In this document: positions 31,260-40,242 of the stretch, piece by piece
How the letters are laid out: every line of letters begins with the position of its first letter
Position numbering within the stretch: position 1 is the stretch's first letter
NCBI RefSeq assembly: GCF_000349205.1
Contig: NZ_APHR01000045.1
Location: 1 to 45,810, forward strand
Length of the DNA stretch: 45,810 nt
From: Methylophaga lonarensis MPL
Lineage (GTDB): Bacteria > Pseudomonadota > Gammaproteobacteria > Nitrosococcales > Methylophagaceae
Reading direction: 5' to 3'
Program-made: the position numbers and the translations under genes
The notes under the pieces: generated by a model
The model's input: only the letters and a program-made list of their open reading frames with translations
What the model was told of the DNA's origin: nothing
The model's database searches: none

Positions 31260-32056
31260 TCGAAGCCAAAAATGTCTGGAAAAAATACGGCGATCAGGTG
31301 GTGCTGGAACGCATCAATGTGTCGGTGCAGGAAGGTGAATTTGTCACACTGGTCGGTGCTTCCGGCTGCGGTAAAAGCACTTTTCTGAAAATGTTACTGG
31401 GCACTGAAACACCCTCTGAAGGTGAGTTGCTGATGGATGGCAAACAGATTCGTGATGAACCTGACCGGGATCGCGGCATCGTGTTTCAACAATACTCGGT
31501 ATTCCCTCATATGACCGTGTTGGAAAACGTCATGGCCACCAAGGCTTTTGCACGCAAGGGACTGACCGGCTATCTGTTTGGCGAAAGTCGCAAGGCTGCC
31601 CGTGAAGAAGCCTTACATATGCTCGAACAAGTGGGTTTATCCCAATCTCGCGATAAATATCCTGACGCCTTATCGGGTGGCATGCGGCAACGTCTGGCAA
31701 TTGCTCAGGCATTTCTGGCCAAGCCGCGAATCCTGTTGTTGGATGAACCCTTTGGGGCACTCGATCCCGGCATTCGTCTTGATATGCATGCACTGGTGCT
31801 GGATCTGTGGAAGGCCTACAAAATGACGGTGTTCATGGTGACTCATGACATTAAGGAAGGCTTTTATCTGGGCACACGCCTGTGGGTATTCGACAAACGT
31901 CGAGACGACCCGCATGCCCCCGGCAGATACGGAGCCAGCATCACCTTTGATTTGCCTGTTGGCAAAATCGACCACACTACTTATCAACAAATTGATGACC
32001 AGCTCAGGCCCACTCCTGTGCCTGATCCTGTGTTTATGGAGAAACAAAATGCTTAA
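31256..32056 (+). CDS. ABC transporter ATP-binding protein, guanidine-associated
   Basis: 266 residues. Walker A is GASGCGKST (about 37-45), the Q-loop is VFQQYSVFPHM, the ABC signature is LSGGMRQR, Walker B is ILLLDEPFGALD, and the His switch is VTHDI. Nothing in it is missing. The start overlaps the permease stop, and the stop overlaps the next gene by eight bases. It powers uptake for the guanidine pathway. A C-terminal extension of about 50 residues lies beyond the core. Confidence 0.95.
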   Translation: MIEAKNVWKKYGDQVVLERINVSVQEGEFVTLVGASGCGKSTFLKMLLGTETPSEGELLMDGKQIRDEPDRDRGIVFQQYSVFPHMTVLENVMATKAFARKGLTGYLFGESRKAAREEALHMLEQVGLSQSRDKYPDALSGGMRQRLAIAQAFLAKPRILLLDEPFGALDPGIRLDMHALVLDLWKAYKMTVFMVTHDIKEGFYLGTRLWVFDKRRDDPHAPGRYGASITFDLPVGKIDHTTYQQIDDQLRPTPVPDPVFMEKQNA

Positions 32057-32771
32057 AACCCTGGACTACACCACAACCATCGCCGGTGGTGGCCACTGGT
32101 CTATTCGCATGGCACGTGGAACGGCCATGCGACTGACAGATCTGAATGGCACTGGCAACGTCGGCATGTTGTTCTATAACCCTGAAAATCTGCTGGAGCG
32201 ATACAACGCGCCAGATACACTCAAATGTCAGCACACCTTCAAACTCAATAAAGGACATTGCCTGTATTCCGATATGGGACGAATTTTTGCTTCAATTGTT
32301 GAAGACAGCCTTGGCTGGCACGACACGGTGTGTGGCAACAGCACTCCAAGCATGACCGAACAACGCTGGGGTAAACGTGATTATCAGCATGATCGCAATC
32401 ATTGGCATCAAAATGGTCATGACGCATTTCTGGTCGAGCTGGCCAAATATGGATTAACACTGGCGGACATGGCAGCCAATGTAAATTGGTTTAGCAAGGT
32501 GGTTGCTGATGATTCCGGCGTACTTAGCTTGAGTCCCAATCACAGTGTTGCCGGCAGTCAGCTGACATTGCGTTTTGAAATGGACACATTGGTGATGCTG
32601 CACACTTGCCCGCATCCACTGGATATGAGGACTGATGACTACCCTGCACAGCCGGTAAAAATAGAGCTTGGACTGGCCGAGCCGGTTCAGGAAGATGATT
32701 TTTGCAAAAACTTCCGCCCGGAAAATCAGCGTGGTTTTCAAAACAACGCCCTCTATTATCTCGGACGCTAG
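32049..32771 (+). CDS. DUF1989 protein, carboxyguanidine deiminase subunit (UAAP2-type)
   Basis: 240 residues of the urea-amidolyase-associated/DUF1989 family, one of two neighbours always found with guanidine carboxylase. The two are now known as CgdA and CgdB, and I cannot tell which one this is. The heteromer deiminates carboxyguanidine to allophanate and ammonia. Motifs seen: GNVGMLFYNPENLLERYNA, GWHDTVCGN, NVNWFSKV and LHTCPHPLD, the last with possible metal-binding Cys. The start ATG at 32049 overlaps the ATPase end by eight bases. A much longer frame upstream runs through the ATPase gene and is spurious. Confidence 0.85.
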   Translation: MLKTLDYTTTIAGGGHWSIRMARGTAMRLTDLNGTGNVGMLFYNPENLLERYNAPDTLKCQHTFKLNKGHCLYSDMGRIFASIVEDSLGWHDTVCGNSTPSMTEQRWGKRDYQHDRNHWHQNGHDAFLVELAKYGLTLADMAANVNWFSKVVADDSGVLSLSPNHSVAGSQLTLRFEMDTLVMLHTCPHPLDMRTDDYPAQPVKIELGLAEPVQEDDFCKNFRPENQRGFQNNALYYLGR

Positions 32772-32780
32772 GAGTCAGTC

Positions 32781-33413
32781 ATGTCTACACTTCACAAAAC
32801 AAACCCAACTCAAAGCAGCTCATACATTGTCGATTCAGGTGATTATTTCATTACCACGCTTAGTGCCGGACAAACCCTGAAAATTATCGATCTGGAAGGT
32901 AATCAGGCGGCAGATACGCTGTTTTACAACGCAGATAATCCGGTTGAAAGATACAGTGCCACCGACACCATTGCCACGCAAGGAGCGGTCTATCTCACCG
33001 AAGGTAGTCGTCTGATGTCTAATCAGCAACGCTGCATGCTGACAATCATTGAAGACACCTGTGGTCGTCACGATACCTTGGGCGGTGCCTGCGCCACCGA
33101 AAGCAACACCGTGCGCTATGACCTTGAAAAACGCTGTATGCACGCCTGCAGAGACAGTTGGATGCTGGCAATTAATGAACATCCTGAATATGGCATCAAC
33201 AAACGCGATATTGGGCATAACATCAATTTTTTCATGAATGTACCGGTGACACCTGAAGGTGAACTCACCTTTGCCGATGGTATATCAGCACCCGGCAAGT
33301 GGGTCACGCTTCGTGCAGAAATGAACATCGTTGTGTTGGTCTCCAATTGCCCTCAGCTGAATAATCCATGCAATGGTTATAACCCAACGCCCATTGAACT
33401 GGTGATTGCCTGA
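32781..33413 (+). CDS. DUF1989 protein, carboxyguanidine deiminase subunit (UAAP1-type)
   Basis: 210 residues, the shorter partner of the preceding protein. Motifs: [33 protein letters not shown] with the family His-Asp and Cys, [18 protein letters not shown], and [13 protein letters not shown] near the C-terminus. The ATG follows AGGAG. It lies nine nt after the first DUF1989 gene. The two share the order of motifs and probably arose by duplication. In the pathway they act just after the carboxylase encoded next. Confidence 0.86.
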   Translation: MSTLHKTNPTQSSSYIVDSGDYFITTLSAGQTLKIIDLEGNQAADTLFYNADNPVERYSATDTIATQGAVYLTEGSRLMSNQQRCMLTIIEDTCGRHDTLGGACATESNTVRYDLEKRCMHACRDSWMLAINEHPEYGINKRDIGHNINFFMNVPVTPEGELTFADGISAPGKWVTLRAEMNIVVLVSNCPQLNNPCNGYNPTPIELVIA

Positions 33414-33429
33414 TACCTGACTGTGCTGC

Positions 33430-33472
33430 CGGGACGACCCGTCAGTCATGAACGTTTCGTGGGACGACCCAC
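33430..33472 (+). repeat. Duplicated GGGACGACCC hairpins before the carboxylase gene
   Basis: GGGACGACCC occurs at 33431-33440 and again 30 bp later at 33461-33470. Each forms a short stem (CGGG-ACGA-CCCG and GTGGG-ACGA-CCCAC), with identical ACGA loops. They occupy the gap just upstream of the carboxylase ribosome site. Confidence 0.7.
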
Positions 33473-33486
33473 ACCAAGGAAGCGTT

Positions 33487-36400
33487 ATGTTTCAAAAAGT
33501 TCTGATAGCTAATCGCGGTGCCATTGCTACCCGCATTATTAGTACGCTCAAGAAATTATCCATTCAATCAGTAGCCGTTTATGCCCAATCGGATCTGAAC
33601 AGTCTGCATGTGCGTGAGGCCGATGAAGCCTACTGCCTTGGCGATGGCGGCGCCGCTGATACCTATCTGAATACGGACAAACTCTTTGCCATCGCTAAAC
33701 AGTGTGGCGCTGAGGCCATTCACCCTGGCTATGGTTTTTTGAGTGAAAACGCTGAGTTTGTGCGTCAATGTGAAGCCTCAGGCATTGTTTTTATTGGTCC
33801 GACCGCCGAGCAGATTGAAATGTTTGGCCTGAAACATCGGGCACGGGAATTAGCCTCAGCGGCCAAAGTACCGATGTTGCCGGGATCCGAGCTGTTAACC
33901 GACCTTGCCAGTGCCTGTGCCAAAGCCAACAGTATTGGTTATCCGGTCATGCTGAAAACAACGGCCGGTGGCGGTGGCATTGGCATGTCTCGCTGTGATG
34001 ATGAACAGCAACTCATCAATATGTTTGAGAAAGTCAAAAGACTGGGCAGTAACAACTTCTCGGATGATGGCGTGTTTCTGGAAAAATTCATCGCCAACGC
34101 TCGGCATATCGAAGTGCAGATTTTTGGCGATGGTCAGGGATCTGCGCTGGCCTTGGGTGAACGCGATTGCTCCAGCCAACGACGCAACCAGAAAGTCGTC
34201 GAAGAATGTCCTGCGCCCGGTTTGACACAAAAAACCCGCAACAAACTCTATCAAACCGCTGAAACCCTGCTGGCCAGTGTTTCCTATCGAAATGCAGGTA
34301 CCGTTGAGTTTATTTTTGATGTTGACTCACAGGCCTTCTACTTTCTTGAAGTCAACACCCGGCTTCAGGTTGAACATGGTGTCACCGAACAAGTGTATGG
34401 CGTGGATCTGGTGGAATGGATGTTGCGCCAGGCAGCAGGAGAAAACCTTGATCTGACAGCACGTCGCGCCACATTGCAGGCACAAGGTCATGCCATGCAG
34501 GTGCGGGTCTACGCAGAAGATCCCTTTCGTGACTTTCAACCCTGTGCCGGTTTGCTGAGCTATGTTGAGTTTCCCAAGGCTCAGGGACTTCGGATTGATC
34601 ACTGGATAGAAAGTGGCACGGAAGTCCCGGCATTTTTTGATCCGATGCTAGCAAAAATCATCGTGCATGGTCGGGATCGGGCTGATGCCTTGCAACGTCT
34701 CGATGAAGCACTTTCACAAACCGTGATTTATGGCAGCGAAACCAATCTGGATTATTTACGGGCTCTGTGTCTGGATGAGCGGTTACAGGCAGGCACTGTC
34801 ACCACCACGTATCTCAATCAATTTGCCTATCATCCTCAGCGTATTGATGTATTGCAGGGCGGCACCCAGACCACGCTACAGGATTTTCCGGGACGTCAGG
34901 GATACTGGCATGTCGGAGTCCCGCCTTCTGGCCCCTTTGATAGTCGTTCATTTCGTCTGGCAAATCGGCTGCTGTCCAATCCGGCGGACGCCGTGGGTCT
35001 TGAAATCACCCTGCAAGGGCCAATACTGAAATTTGCATCTGCGACCCAAATCGCCATTTGCGGCGCGGAGATCACCGTCAAACGAGATGATGAGTTGTTG
35101 CCGATGTGGCAAATCATCAATATCGAAGCAGGCGACGAATTACACTTTGGTCGAATCAAAACCGGCGCAAGGGCTTATCTGGCTGTGCGTGGTGGTATTC
35201 AATGTCCGGCCTATTTGAATAGCCGTTCCACCTTTACCCTGGGTCAGTTTGGTGGCCATAACGGTCGGGCCTTGCGTACTGGTGATGTGTTGAAGCTTAA
35301 TAACAGCAGTCACGTAGCGGCCACGGATCTGCCTGCGTCATTGTTACCCGACATTTCACATGACTGGACGCTGCGGGTGGTTTACGGGCCCCATGGCTCG
35401 CCTGATTTTTTCACTGAAGCTGATATCAAAACACTGTTTGAGACCCCGTGGGAAATTCACTACAACTCCAGTCGTACCGGTGTAAGGCTGATTGGTCCCA
35501 AACCACAATGGGCACGAACTGATGGTGGTGAGGCAGGACTTCACCCGTCCAATATTCACGATAATGCCTATGCCTTTGGCAGTGTCGATTTTACCGGCGA
35601 TATGCCGGTAATCCTCGGGCCGGACGGCCCATCATTGGGCGGCTTTGTCTGCCCGGTGACGGTCATTACGGCAGATTTGTGGAAGCTTGGCCAACTCAGA
35701 GCTGGTGACAAAATACGCTTTGTCGCAGTTGATATTGATACCGCTGTCCAGCTTGAAAAAGCCCAGGATGACAGCATCGCGTTATTAGAGACGCAAACAC
35801 AACACTGGCAAAGTGTTGAACCTGAGTCGCCAATACTCGCCAGCTTTGCCGAACAAGAATTTGGCGATGAAATCGTGATTCGCGCTGCAGGCGATCATTT
35901 TGTCTTAATCGAATATGGTGAACTGAAACTTGATTTGAGATTGCGTTTCAGAGCACACGCGCTGATGCAGTGGCTGGAAGCCAACCCACTACCCGGCATG
36001 CGTGAACTGACACCGGGGGTTCGTTCCCTGCAAATTCACTTCGATGCACAGCAACTGTCTCATCAACAACTCATTGCGCATATTCGCCAAGGCGAAACGG
36101 CGCTGGGACAACAACTGGATGAACTCACCGTGCCCTCTCGCACCGTCTGGTTACCACTGTCCTGGGATGATGATGCCTGTCGTTTGGCGATAGAAAAATA
36201 CATGCAATCGGTTCGTGCCAATGCGCCATGGTGCCCGAGTAATCTGGAATTTATTCGTCGGATTAATGGCCTTGAAGATATTGAAGCCGTTAAACGAATC
36301 TTGTTTGACGCCTCCTATCTGGTGATGGGGCTGGGCGATGTGTATCTGGGCGCTCCTCTGGCAACGCCCGTGGATCCTCGTCATCGATTGGTGACCACCA

Positions 36401-37083
36401 AATACAACCCCGCACGCACCTGGACCGCCGAAAACTCCGTGGGGATTGGTGGCTCATATATGTGTGTCTATGGCATGGAGGGTCCGGGTGGCTACCAGTT
36501 TGTCGGGCGTACCTTGCAGATGTGGAATCGCTACCGCACGACCGCTGAGTTCAGCCAGCCTTGGTTGTTGAGATTTTTTGACCAAATCCGCTTTTATCCG
36601 GTCAGTGCGGAGGAATTGCAACAGATTCGTCAGGATTTCCCCTTGGGCCGTTATCCGCTTCGCATTGAATCCGGCACCTTCAAACTGTCTGATTACGAAC
36701 ATTTCCTGCAAGAAAATCAGCAAGAAATTCAAACCTTTACCGCGCAAAGACAAAATGCCTTTGATGAAGAACTCAGCCACTGGCATGCCACCGGGCAGTT
36801 TGACTATCAGCCCAAGGAAGCCAGCAGTGAAACACAGGAAGTCAGCTGGCCAGAATCAGCACAGGTGGTTGACAGCCCGGTGTCCGGCAGTGTTTGGCAG
36901 GTTGAAGTCAACAAAGGCGATACTGTGCAGGCCGGTCAAACTCTGTTGGTGCTGGAATCGATGAAAATGGAAATCACCATTGCCGCCACCAGTGATGGTG
37001 TGGTCAGCGAGTGTCTGGTCAGTTCGGGCCAGGAAATCAGCGCCGGACAGTTTTTGATTGTGATGGAAAGCAGCGAAGACTAA
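33487..37083 (+). CDS. Biotin-dependent guanidine carboxylase (urea carboxylase family)
   Basis: It carboxylates guanidine (or urea) using ATP, bicarbonate and biotin. The 1198 residues hold a biotin carboxylase part (about 1-445, ATP-grasp MLKTTAGGGGIGM, EVNTRLQVEHGVTE), a carboxyltransferase AHS2-like domain (about 455-770), an AHS1-like domain (about 788-1030) and a C-terminal biotinyl domain (Lys1160 in ESMKMEIT). The ATG has AAGGA upstream, and an ATG 13 codons earlier is less likely. Context (guanidine-I riboswitch, two DUF1989 genes) favours guanidine. The active-site segment reads VDFTGD (Asp701) where urea enzymes I remember have Asn. No allophanate hydrolase is fused or adjacent. 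Confidence 0.93.
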   Translation: MFQKVLIANRGAIATRIISTLKKLSIQSVAVYAQSDLNSLHVREADEAYCLGDGGAADTYLNTDKLFAIAKQCGAEAIHPGYGFLSENAEFVRQCEASGIVFIGPTAEQIEMFGLKHRARELASAAKVPMLPGSELLTDLASACAKANSIGYPVMLKTTAGGGGIGMSRCDDEQQLINMFEKVKRLGSNNFSDDGVFLEKFIANARHIEVQIFGDGQGSALALGERDCSSQRRNQKVVEECPAPGLTQKTRNKLYQTAETLLASVSYRNAGTVEFIFDVDSQAFYFLEVNTRLQVEHGVTEQVYGVDLVEWMLRQAAGENLDLTARRATLQAQGHAMQVRVYAEDPFRDFQPCAGLLSYVEFPKAQGLRIDHWIESGTEVPAFFDPMLAKIIVHGRDRADALQRLDEALSQTVIYGSETNLDYLRALCLDERLQAGTVTTTYLNQFAYHPQRIDVLQGGTQTTLQDFPGRQGYWHVGVPPSGPFDSRSFRLANRLLSNPADAVGLEITLQGPILKFASATQIAICGAEITVKRDDELLPMWQIINIEAGDELHFGRIKTGARAYLAVRGGIQCPAYLNSRSTFTLGQFGGHNGRALRTGDVLKLNNSSHVAATDLPASLLPDISHDWTLRVVYGPHGSPDFFTEADIKTLFETPWEIHYNSSRTGVRLIGPKPQWARTDGGEAGLHPSNIHDNAYAFGSVDFTGDMPVILGPDGPSLGGFVCPVTVITADLWKLGQLRAGDKIRFVAVDIDTAVQLEKAQDDSIALLETQTQHWQSVEPESPILASFAEQEFGDEIVIRAAGDHFVLIEYGELKLDLRLRFRAHALMQWLEANPLPGMRELTPGVRSLQIHFDAQQLSHQQLIAHIRQGETALGQQLDELTVPSRTVWLPLSWDDDACRLAIEKYMQSVRANAPWCPSNLEFIRRINGLEDIEAVKRILFDASYLVMGLGDVYLGAPLATPVDPRHRLVTTKYNPARTWTAENSVGIGGSYMCVYGMEGPGGYQFVGRTLQMWNRYRTTAEFSQPWLLRFFDQIRFYPVSAEELQQIRQDFPLGRYPLRIESGTFKLSDYEHFLQENQQEIQTFTAQRQNAFDEELSHWHATGQFDYQPKEASSETQEVSWPESAQVVDSPVSGSVWQVEVNKGDTVQAGQTLLVLESMKMEITIAATSDGVVSECLVSSGQEISAGQFLIVMESSED

Positions 37084-37110
37084 AGCAGGCTTTGCTTAAC
37101 TCATCGGCAT

Positions 37111-37154
37111 AAAAAATCCCGGTCATCACCACCGAAGTGGCAATGACCGGGATT
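37111..37154 (-). terminator. Terminator of the porin gene (minus strand)
   Basis: On the minus strand AATCCCGGTCAT pairs with ATGACCGGGATT, with an inner CCAC-TTCG-GTGG tetraloop stem, followed by a TTTTTT run. It sits between the convergent carboxylase and porin genes. On the plus strand the T-run is missing. Confidence 0.85.
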
Positions 37155-37173
37155 AATGGCTGACTATTGAGAA

Positions 37174-37929
37174 TTAGAACGTCTTGCTCAAAGACAGGAT
37201 GAACTTGTCTTTTGCGAGACTAGACTTACCCCAGTAGTCTGATCTGGCATATTTGCGGCCATTGCTATCAACACCGGTATAAGCCAGTGTCCAGTCGAAG
37301 CCGACAAACTCTTTGGTCAGCGCGATGTAGTAATCAGAGTAGCCACCGACAGAAGATTCATCTTCAAAAATGACTCTTTTCAGGCTGCTGCTGAAGTCCT
37401 GATATCCATAGGCAGCAGTAAAGTCGACGCCACCGAAAAATGGCAGCTCATAATCAAAGGCAATGTTGTAGTAATGCGCTGTTTCGCTGTTGCCTTCGAA
37501 GTTTTTGGCATAGGCATAGCTGAAGGTGAAGTAGCTATATCCCAGTGCACCATAGACTTCATTGTTGTTCAAATCACTGGCACCTGGAAAGATATAGCGC
37601 CAGACACCCACATCATATTCGATGCCGGTATCCATGATTTCATTGGCAAAACCACCATAGACGCCAATCTCACCACTGGAGATATAACTTGCATTGTTGG
37701 TGCCCCAGATACCGGTGTAGAAACCACTGGCATGCTCATAGTCGAAACTGCCTTGAATAGCTGGCTTGTTATCTGACAGGCTGAAACCACGGAAAACGTA
37801 ATCAGAATACAGTTCAACAGTGGCTGAGGTTGCGTGTTGACCATTTTCACTTTCCCAGGCCGCCGCGGTGCCCGCGACAAACAATGAACTGACTGCGCAG
37901 AGGGCTGCGGATAATTTTTTAAGCTGCAT
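37174..37929 (-). CDS. TorF-family putative outer-membrane porin
   Basis: 251 residues with a signal peptide (cleavage about after GTAAA, residue 23). The N-terminal mature part SATVELYSDYVFRGFSLSDNKPAIQGSFDYEHASGFYTGIW is the hallmark of the TorF/Gcw_chp family of small beta-barrels. Many alternating aromatic strands follow, and the chain ends in Phe as outer-membrane proteins do (LSLSKTF). AAGGAG precedes the start. It has its own sigma-54-type promoter and faces the guanidine operon, which suggests entry of a nitrogen compound. That role is inferred from place and promoter only. Confidence 0.85.
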   Translation of the reverse strand: MQLKKLSAALCAVSSLFVAGTAAAWESENGQHATSATVELYSDYVFRGFSLSDNKPAIQGSFDYEHASGFYTGIWGTNNASYISSGEIGVYGGFANEIMDTGIEYDVGVWRYIFPGASDLNNNEVYGALGYSYFTFSYAYAKNFEGNSETAHYYNIAFDYELPFFGGVDFTAAYGYQDFSSSLKRVIFEDESSVGGYSDYYIALTKEFVGFDWTLAYTGVDSNGRKYARSDYWGKSSLAKDKFILSLSKTF

Positions 37930-37987
37930 ATTGGCTCCTTACGATGTTATGGGTTTTTACACATTCATTGCACTAACCCAATAATGT

Positions 37988-38004
37988 AAGCACGCCTTAT
38001 GCCA
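37988..38004 (-). promoter_or_regulatory. Sigma-54-type promoter of the porin gene
   Basis: On the minus strand TGGCATAAGGCGTGCTT has GG (38003-38002) and GC (37991-37990) exactly 10 bp apart, with TGGCA and TGCT matching the RpoN consensus. The start would be near 37978, about 49 nt before the ATG. TGCAC half sites lie at 38080-38115 with non-standard spacing. Confidence 0.6.
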
Positions 38005-38226
38005 AACTAATTAATATTTGTAATTCAATGCTTTACAGATTAAACAGCAAGTGTTTTCCATCATTTCCAGCCCAGTTTAGTGCACACATGCATTGCACTG
38101 TCTCGAACTGGTGCATGTTTCGCTTGAGCAGCAACCGTATTGAAGCAACAGTCAACAGTGATAGCGCGGTTGGCTCGCTGTACAATGTTGCGTTTTATTC
38201 CCCAGCTTCATGTACAAGGAGTCTTG

Positions 38227-38970
38227 ATGAAAATCCAAAGCCATTTTGTCGATCTGGATACCCCTACCGGCGTTATGCGGACTTACATTCACCGCCCGGT
38301 AGCCGAGGGCCGTTTTCCTGTCATTTTGTTTTATTCGGAAATTTTTCAGCAAACAGGGCCAATCGAGCGTGCGGCACGTTTTATGGCCAGCCACGGTTAT
38401 GCCGTGTTGGTGCCCGAAGTATTTCACGAGCTGAATCCGATTGGCACGGTATTGGGTTATGACGATGCTGGCCGTGACAAAGGCAATGCCGACAAAGAAG
38501 CCAAAGACGTTGAAGGCTATGATTCTGATAACCGGGCAATGATTGAATTTATCAAAGACCAACCCTGGAGCAATGGTCATATCGGCGCAATGGGTTATTG
38601 CATTGGCGGTCATTTGGCTTTCCGTGCGGCCTTACAGCCCGAAGTCAAAGGCACAGCCTGCTTCTATGGCACGGATTTACATATTCAGAAAATCCCCAAC
38701 AAGCCGGGTCAGCACAGCATGGAACGTCTGGACGATATCAAAGGCGAATTACTGATGATCTGGGGCAAGCAGGACAATCATGTGCCGCGTGAAGGTCTGG
38801 ATAAAATCCATGCTGCACTGAGCCAAACCAACATTACCTTTACCTGGCATGAGTTTAATGCCGAACACGCCTTTATGCGTGATGAAGGTGATGGCGGTCG
38901 TTATGACGCGCAAACGGCAGCTATTGGCTATCAGCTGGCGTTAAATCTGTTCAGCAGAACCTTGCGCTAG
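38227..38970 (+). CDS. Dienelactone hydrolase family protein
   Basis: 247 residues of the alpha/beta-hydrolase DLH family. The nucleophile Cys125 is in GAMGYCIGGHLAFR, the catalytic His in AEHAFMRDEG and the Glu near the oxyanion site in LFYSEIF. The family length and the order of motifs fit. GGAG stands seven bases before the ATG at 38227. The longer reading from 38140 has no ribosome site. It may hydrolyse lactones or S-formyl-type esters. The substrate is unknown. Confidence 0.88.
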   Translation: MKIQSHFVDLDTPTGVMRTYIHRPVAEGRFPVILFYSEIFQQTGPIERAARFMASHGYAVLVPEVFHELNPIGTVLGYDDAGRDKGNADKEAKDVEGYDSDNRAMIEFIKDQPWSNGHIGAMGYCIGGHLAFRAALQPEVKGTACFYGTDLHIQKIPNKPGQHSMERLDDIKGELLMIWGKQDNHVPREGLDKIHAALSQTNITFTWHEFNAEHAFMRDEGDGGRYDAQTAAIGYQLALNLFSRTLR

Positions 38971-38990
38971 GCCGAGACTGTTCGCTGTAT

Positions 38991-39028
38991 CCCGGCCTGT
39001 TAGTCAATCAACAGGCCGGGACTGGTTT
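38991..39028 (+). terminator. Terminator after the dienelactone hydrolase gene
   Basis: CCCGGCCTGTT (38991-39001) and AACAGGCCGGG (39010-39020) form a perfect 11-bp stem, then ACTGGTTTTA. The T-run is weak. It separates convergent genes and may serve both. Confidence 0.7.
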
Positions 39029-39031
39029 TAG

Positions 39032-40033
39032 CTATTCCGCAATACAGGTTTCCAAGCCTTTCAAAATAATCTCTTTAGGCAGATCCCGACCGATAAACAC
39101 AAACTTGGTCTGCCGCTGTTCAGCAGCGCCCCATTTAGCCCCCGGTACACTGCCCATTAGCATGTGTACTCCTTGAATCACTATCCTGTGTTCCATACCA
39201 TCGACATGCAATACACCTTTGTATCGAAGCAGCTGGGTGCCAAAAGTATTGATCACCACTGTCAGAAACTCCTCAAGCCGATCTGGATCCAGAGCACGTT
39301 TCTCTGTAAAAACAAATGAGGTAATGTGATCGTCATGATCATGGGCCACATCGTCGAGAAAGTGAGGCTCAATCTCCAGTATTGCATTGAGGTTAAAGCC
39401 CCTGATATCAAGAATTTCCTCAATATCCGTATTGCCATGATTGACTTCAATCATCGCGGCTCTGGAGTTCATTTTTCTGAGTCGTGATTGCAGATTTTGT
39501 AGTGCAGTGTCGTCTACCAGATCTGATTTGGTAATCAAAATACGATCAGCAAAACCGACTTGCTCCTGTGCTTCATGGTGTTGATCTAACTGGGATTGAG
39601 CATGTTTGGCGTCAACGGTGGTCACTATTGCATCGAGCATGTACTGATCACGAATATCATCATCAACAAAAAATGTTTGGGCGACAGGCGCCGGATCAGC
39701 AAGTCCGGTGGTTTCGATGATGACCCGGTCAAATTTAACTCGACCATCGGCTTTTTTCTCTGATAATTCGTTGAGGATCCTGACCAAATCGCCGCGCACT
39801 GTGCAGCAGATACAGCCATTATTCATCTCAATAATCTGTTCATCACTGTCCTGAACCAGCAGTTCATTATCAATACCTGCCTCGCCAAACTCATTTTCAA
39901 TGACTGCGATGCGCTGCCCATGCGGAGCGCTCAGGATATGATTGATCAACGTGGTTTTGCCACTCCCCAGATAGCCTGTCAGGATGGTCACCGGGATTTG
40001 CGCTGGTGCTGGATTGGTTTGTGCGTTTGACAT
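39032..40033 (-). CDS. CobW/COG0523 G3E-family GTPase (metal chaperone type)
   Basis: 333 residues. The GTPase P-loop GYLGSGKTT is at about 20-28. ENEFGEAGID follows, and then the metal-binding CxCC motif NNGCICCTVRGDL at about 70-82. GLADPAPV and TKSDLVD are G motifs. The C-terminal CobW domain holds a His/Asp run (DVAHDHDDH) that may bind metal. Such proteins insert or shuttle Zn, Co or Fe. It lies 209 nt after the FecE-like ATPase gene, whose operon it may extend. The ATG has GGAG seven bases upstream. Which metal is served is not shown. Confidence 0.9.
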   Translation of the reverse strand: MSNAQTNPAPAQIPVTILTGYLGSGKTTLINHILSAPHGQRIAVIENEFGEAGIDNELLVQDSDEQIIEMNNGCICCTVRGDLVRILNELSEKKADGRVKFDRVIIETTGLADPAPVAQTFFVDDDIRDQYMLDAIVTTVDAKHAQSQLDQHHEAQEQVGFADRILITKSDLVDDTALQNLQSRLRKMNSRAAMIEVNHGNTDIEEILDIRGFNLNAILEIEPHFLDDVAHDHDDHITSFVFTEKRALDPDRLEEFLTVVINTFGTQLLRYKGVLHVDGMEHRIVIQGVHMLMGSVPGAKWGAAEQRQTKFVFIGRDLPKEIILKGLETCIAE

Positions 40034-40242
40034 GGTAACTCCTTATCTGTGGGTGCAAATTGACAGAGGATTGCCTGCTGCCCTTCAGAGCTGCGCTGCT
40101 CTGATTTTCAAGAAACCCTGCATTGATGTTGGCAACGAGATCGCCCATTGCACGGCACGAGCATGCCTTGCCAATGATAGATACGATATATCAAATCCTA
40201 TCTGACTGACAATAACGTTTCAGGCTAATGGTGGACTCGGGA

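Noticed and set aside
31845-32048. N-terminal extension of the first DUF1989 protein
   Set aside because: The stretch lies in an alternative frame of the ATPase gene. The DUF1989 homology begins at 32049.
38080-38117. NtrC site for the porin promoter (TGCACT...GGTGCA)
   Set aside because: The half sites are 10 bp apart rather than 5, so the match is not canonical.
39897-40148. Small minus-strand gene upstream of the CobW-like gene
   Set aside because: It overlaps the start of the CobW gene in another frame and has no ribosome site or coding pattern.
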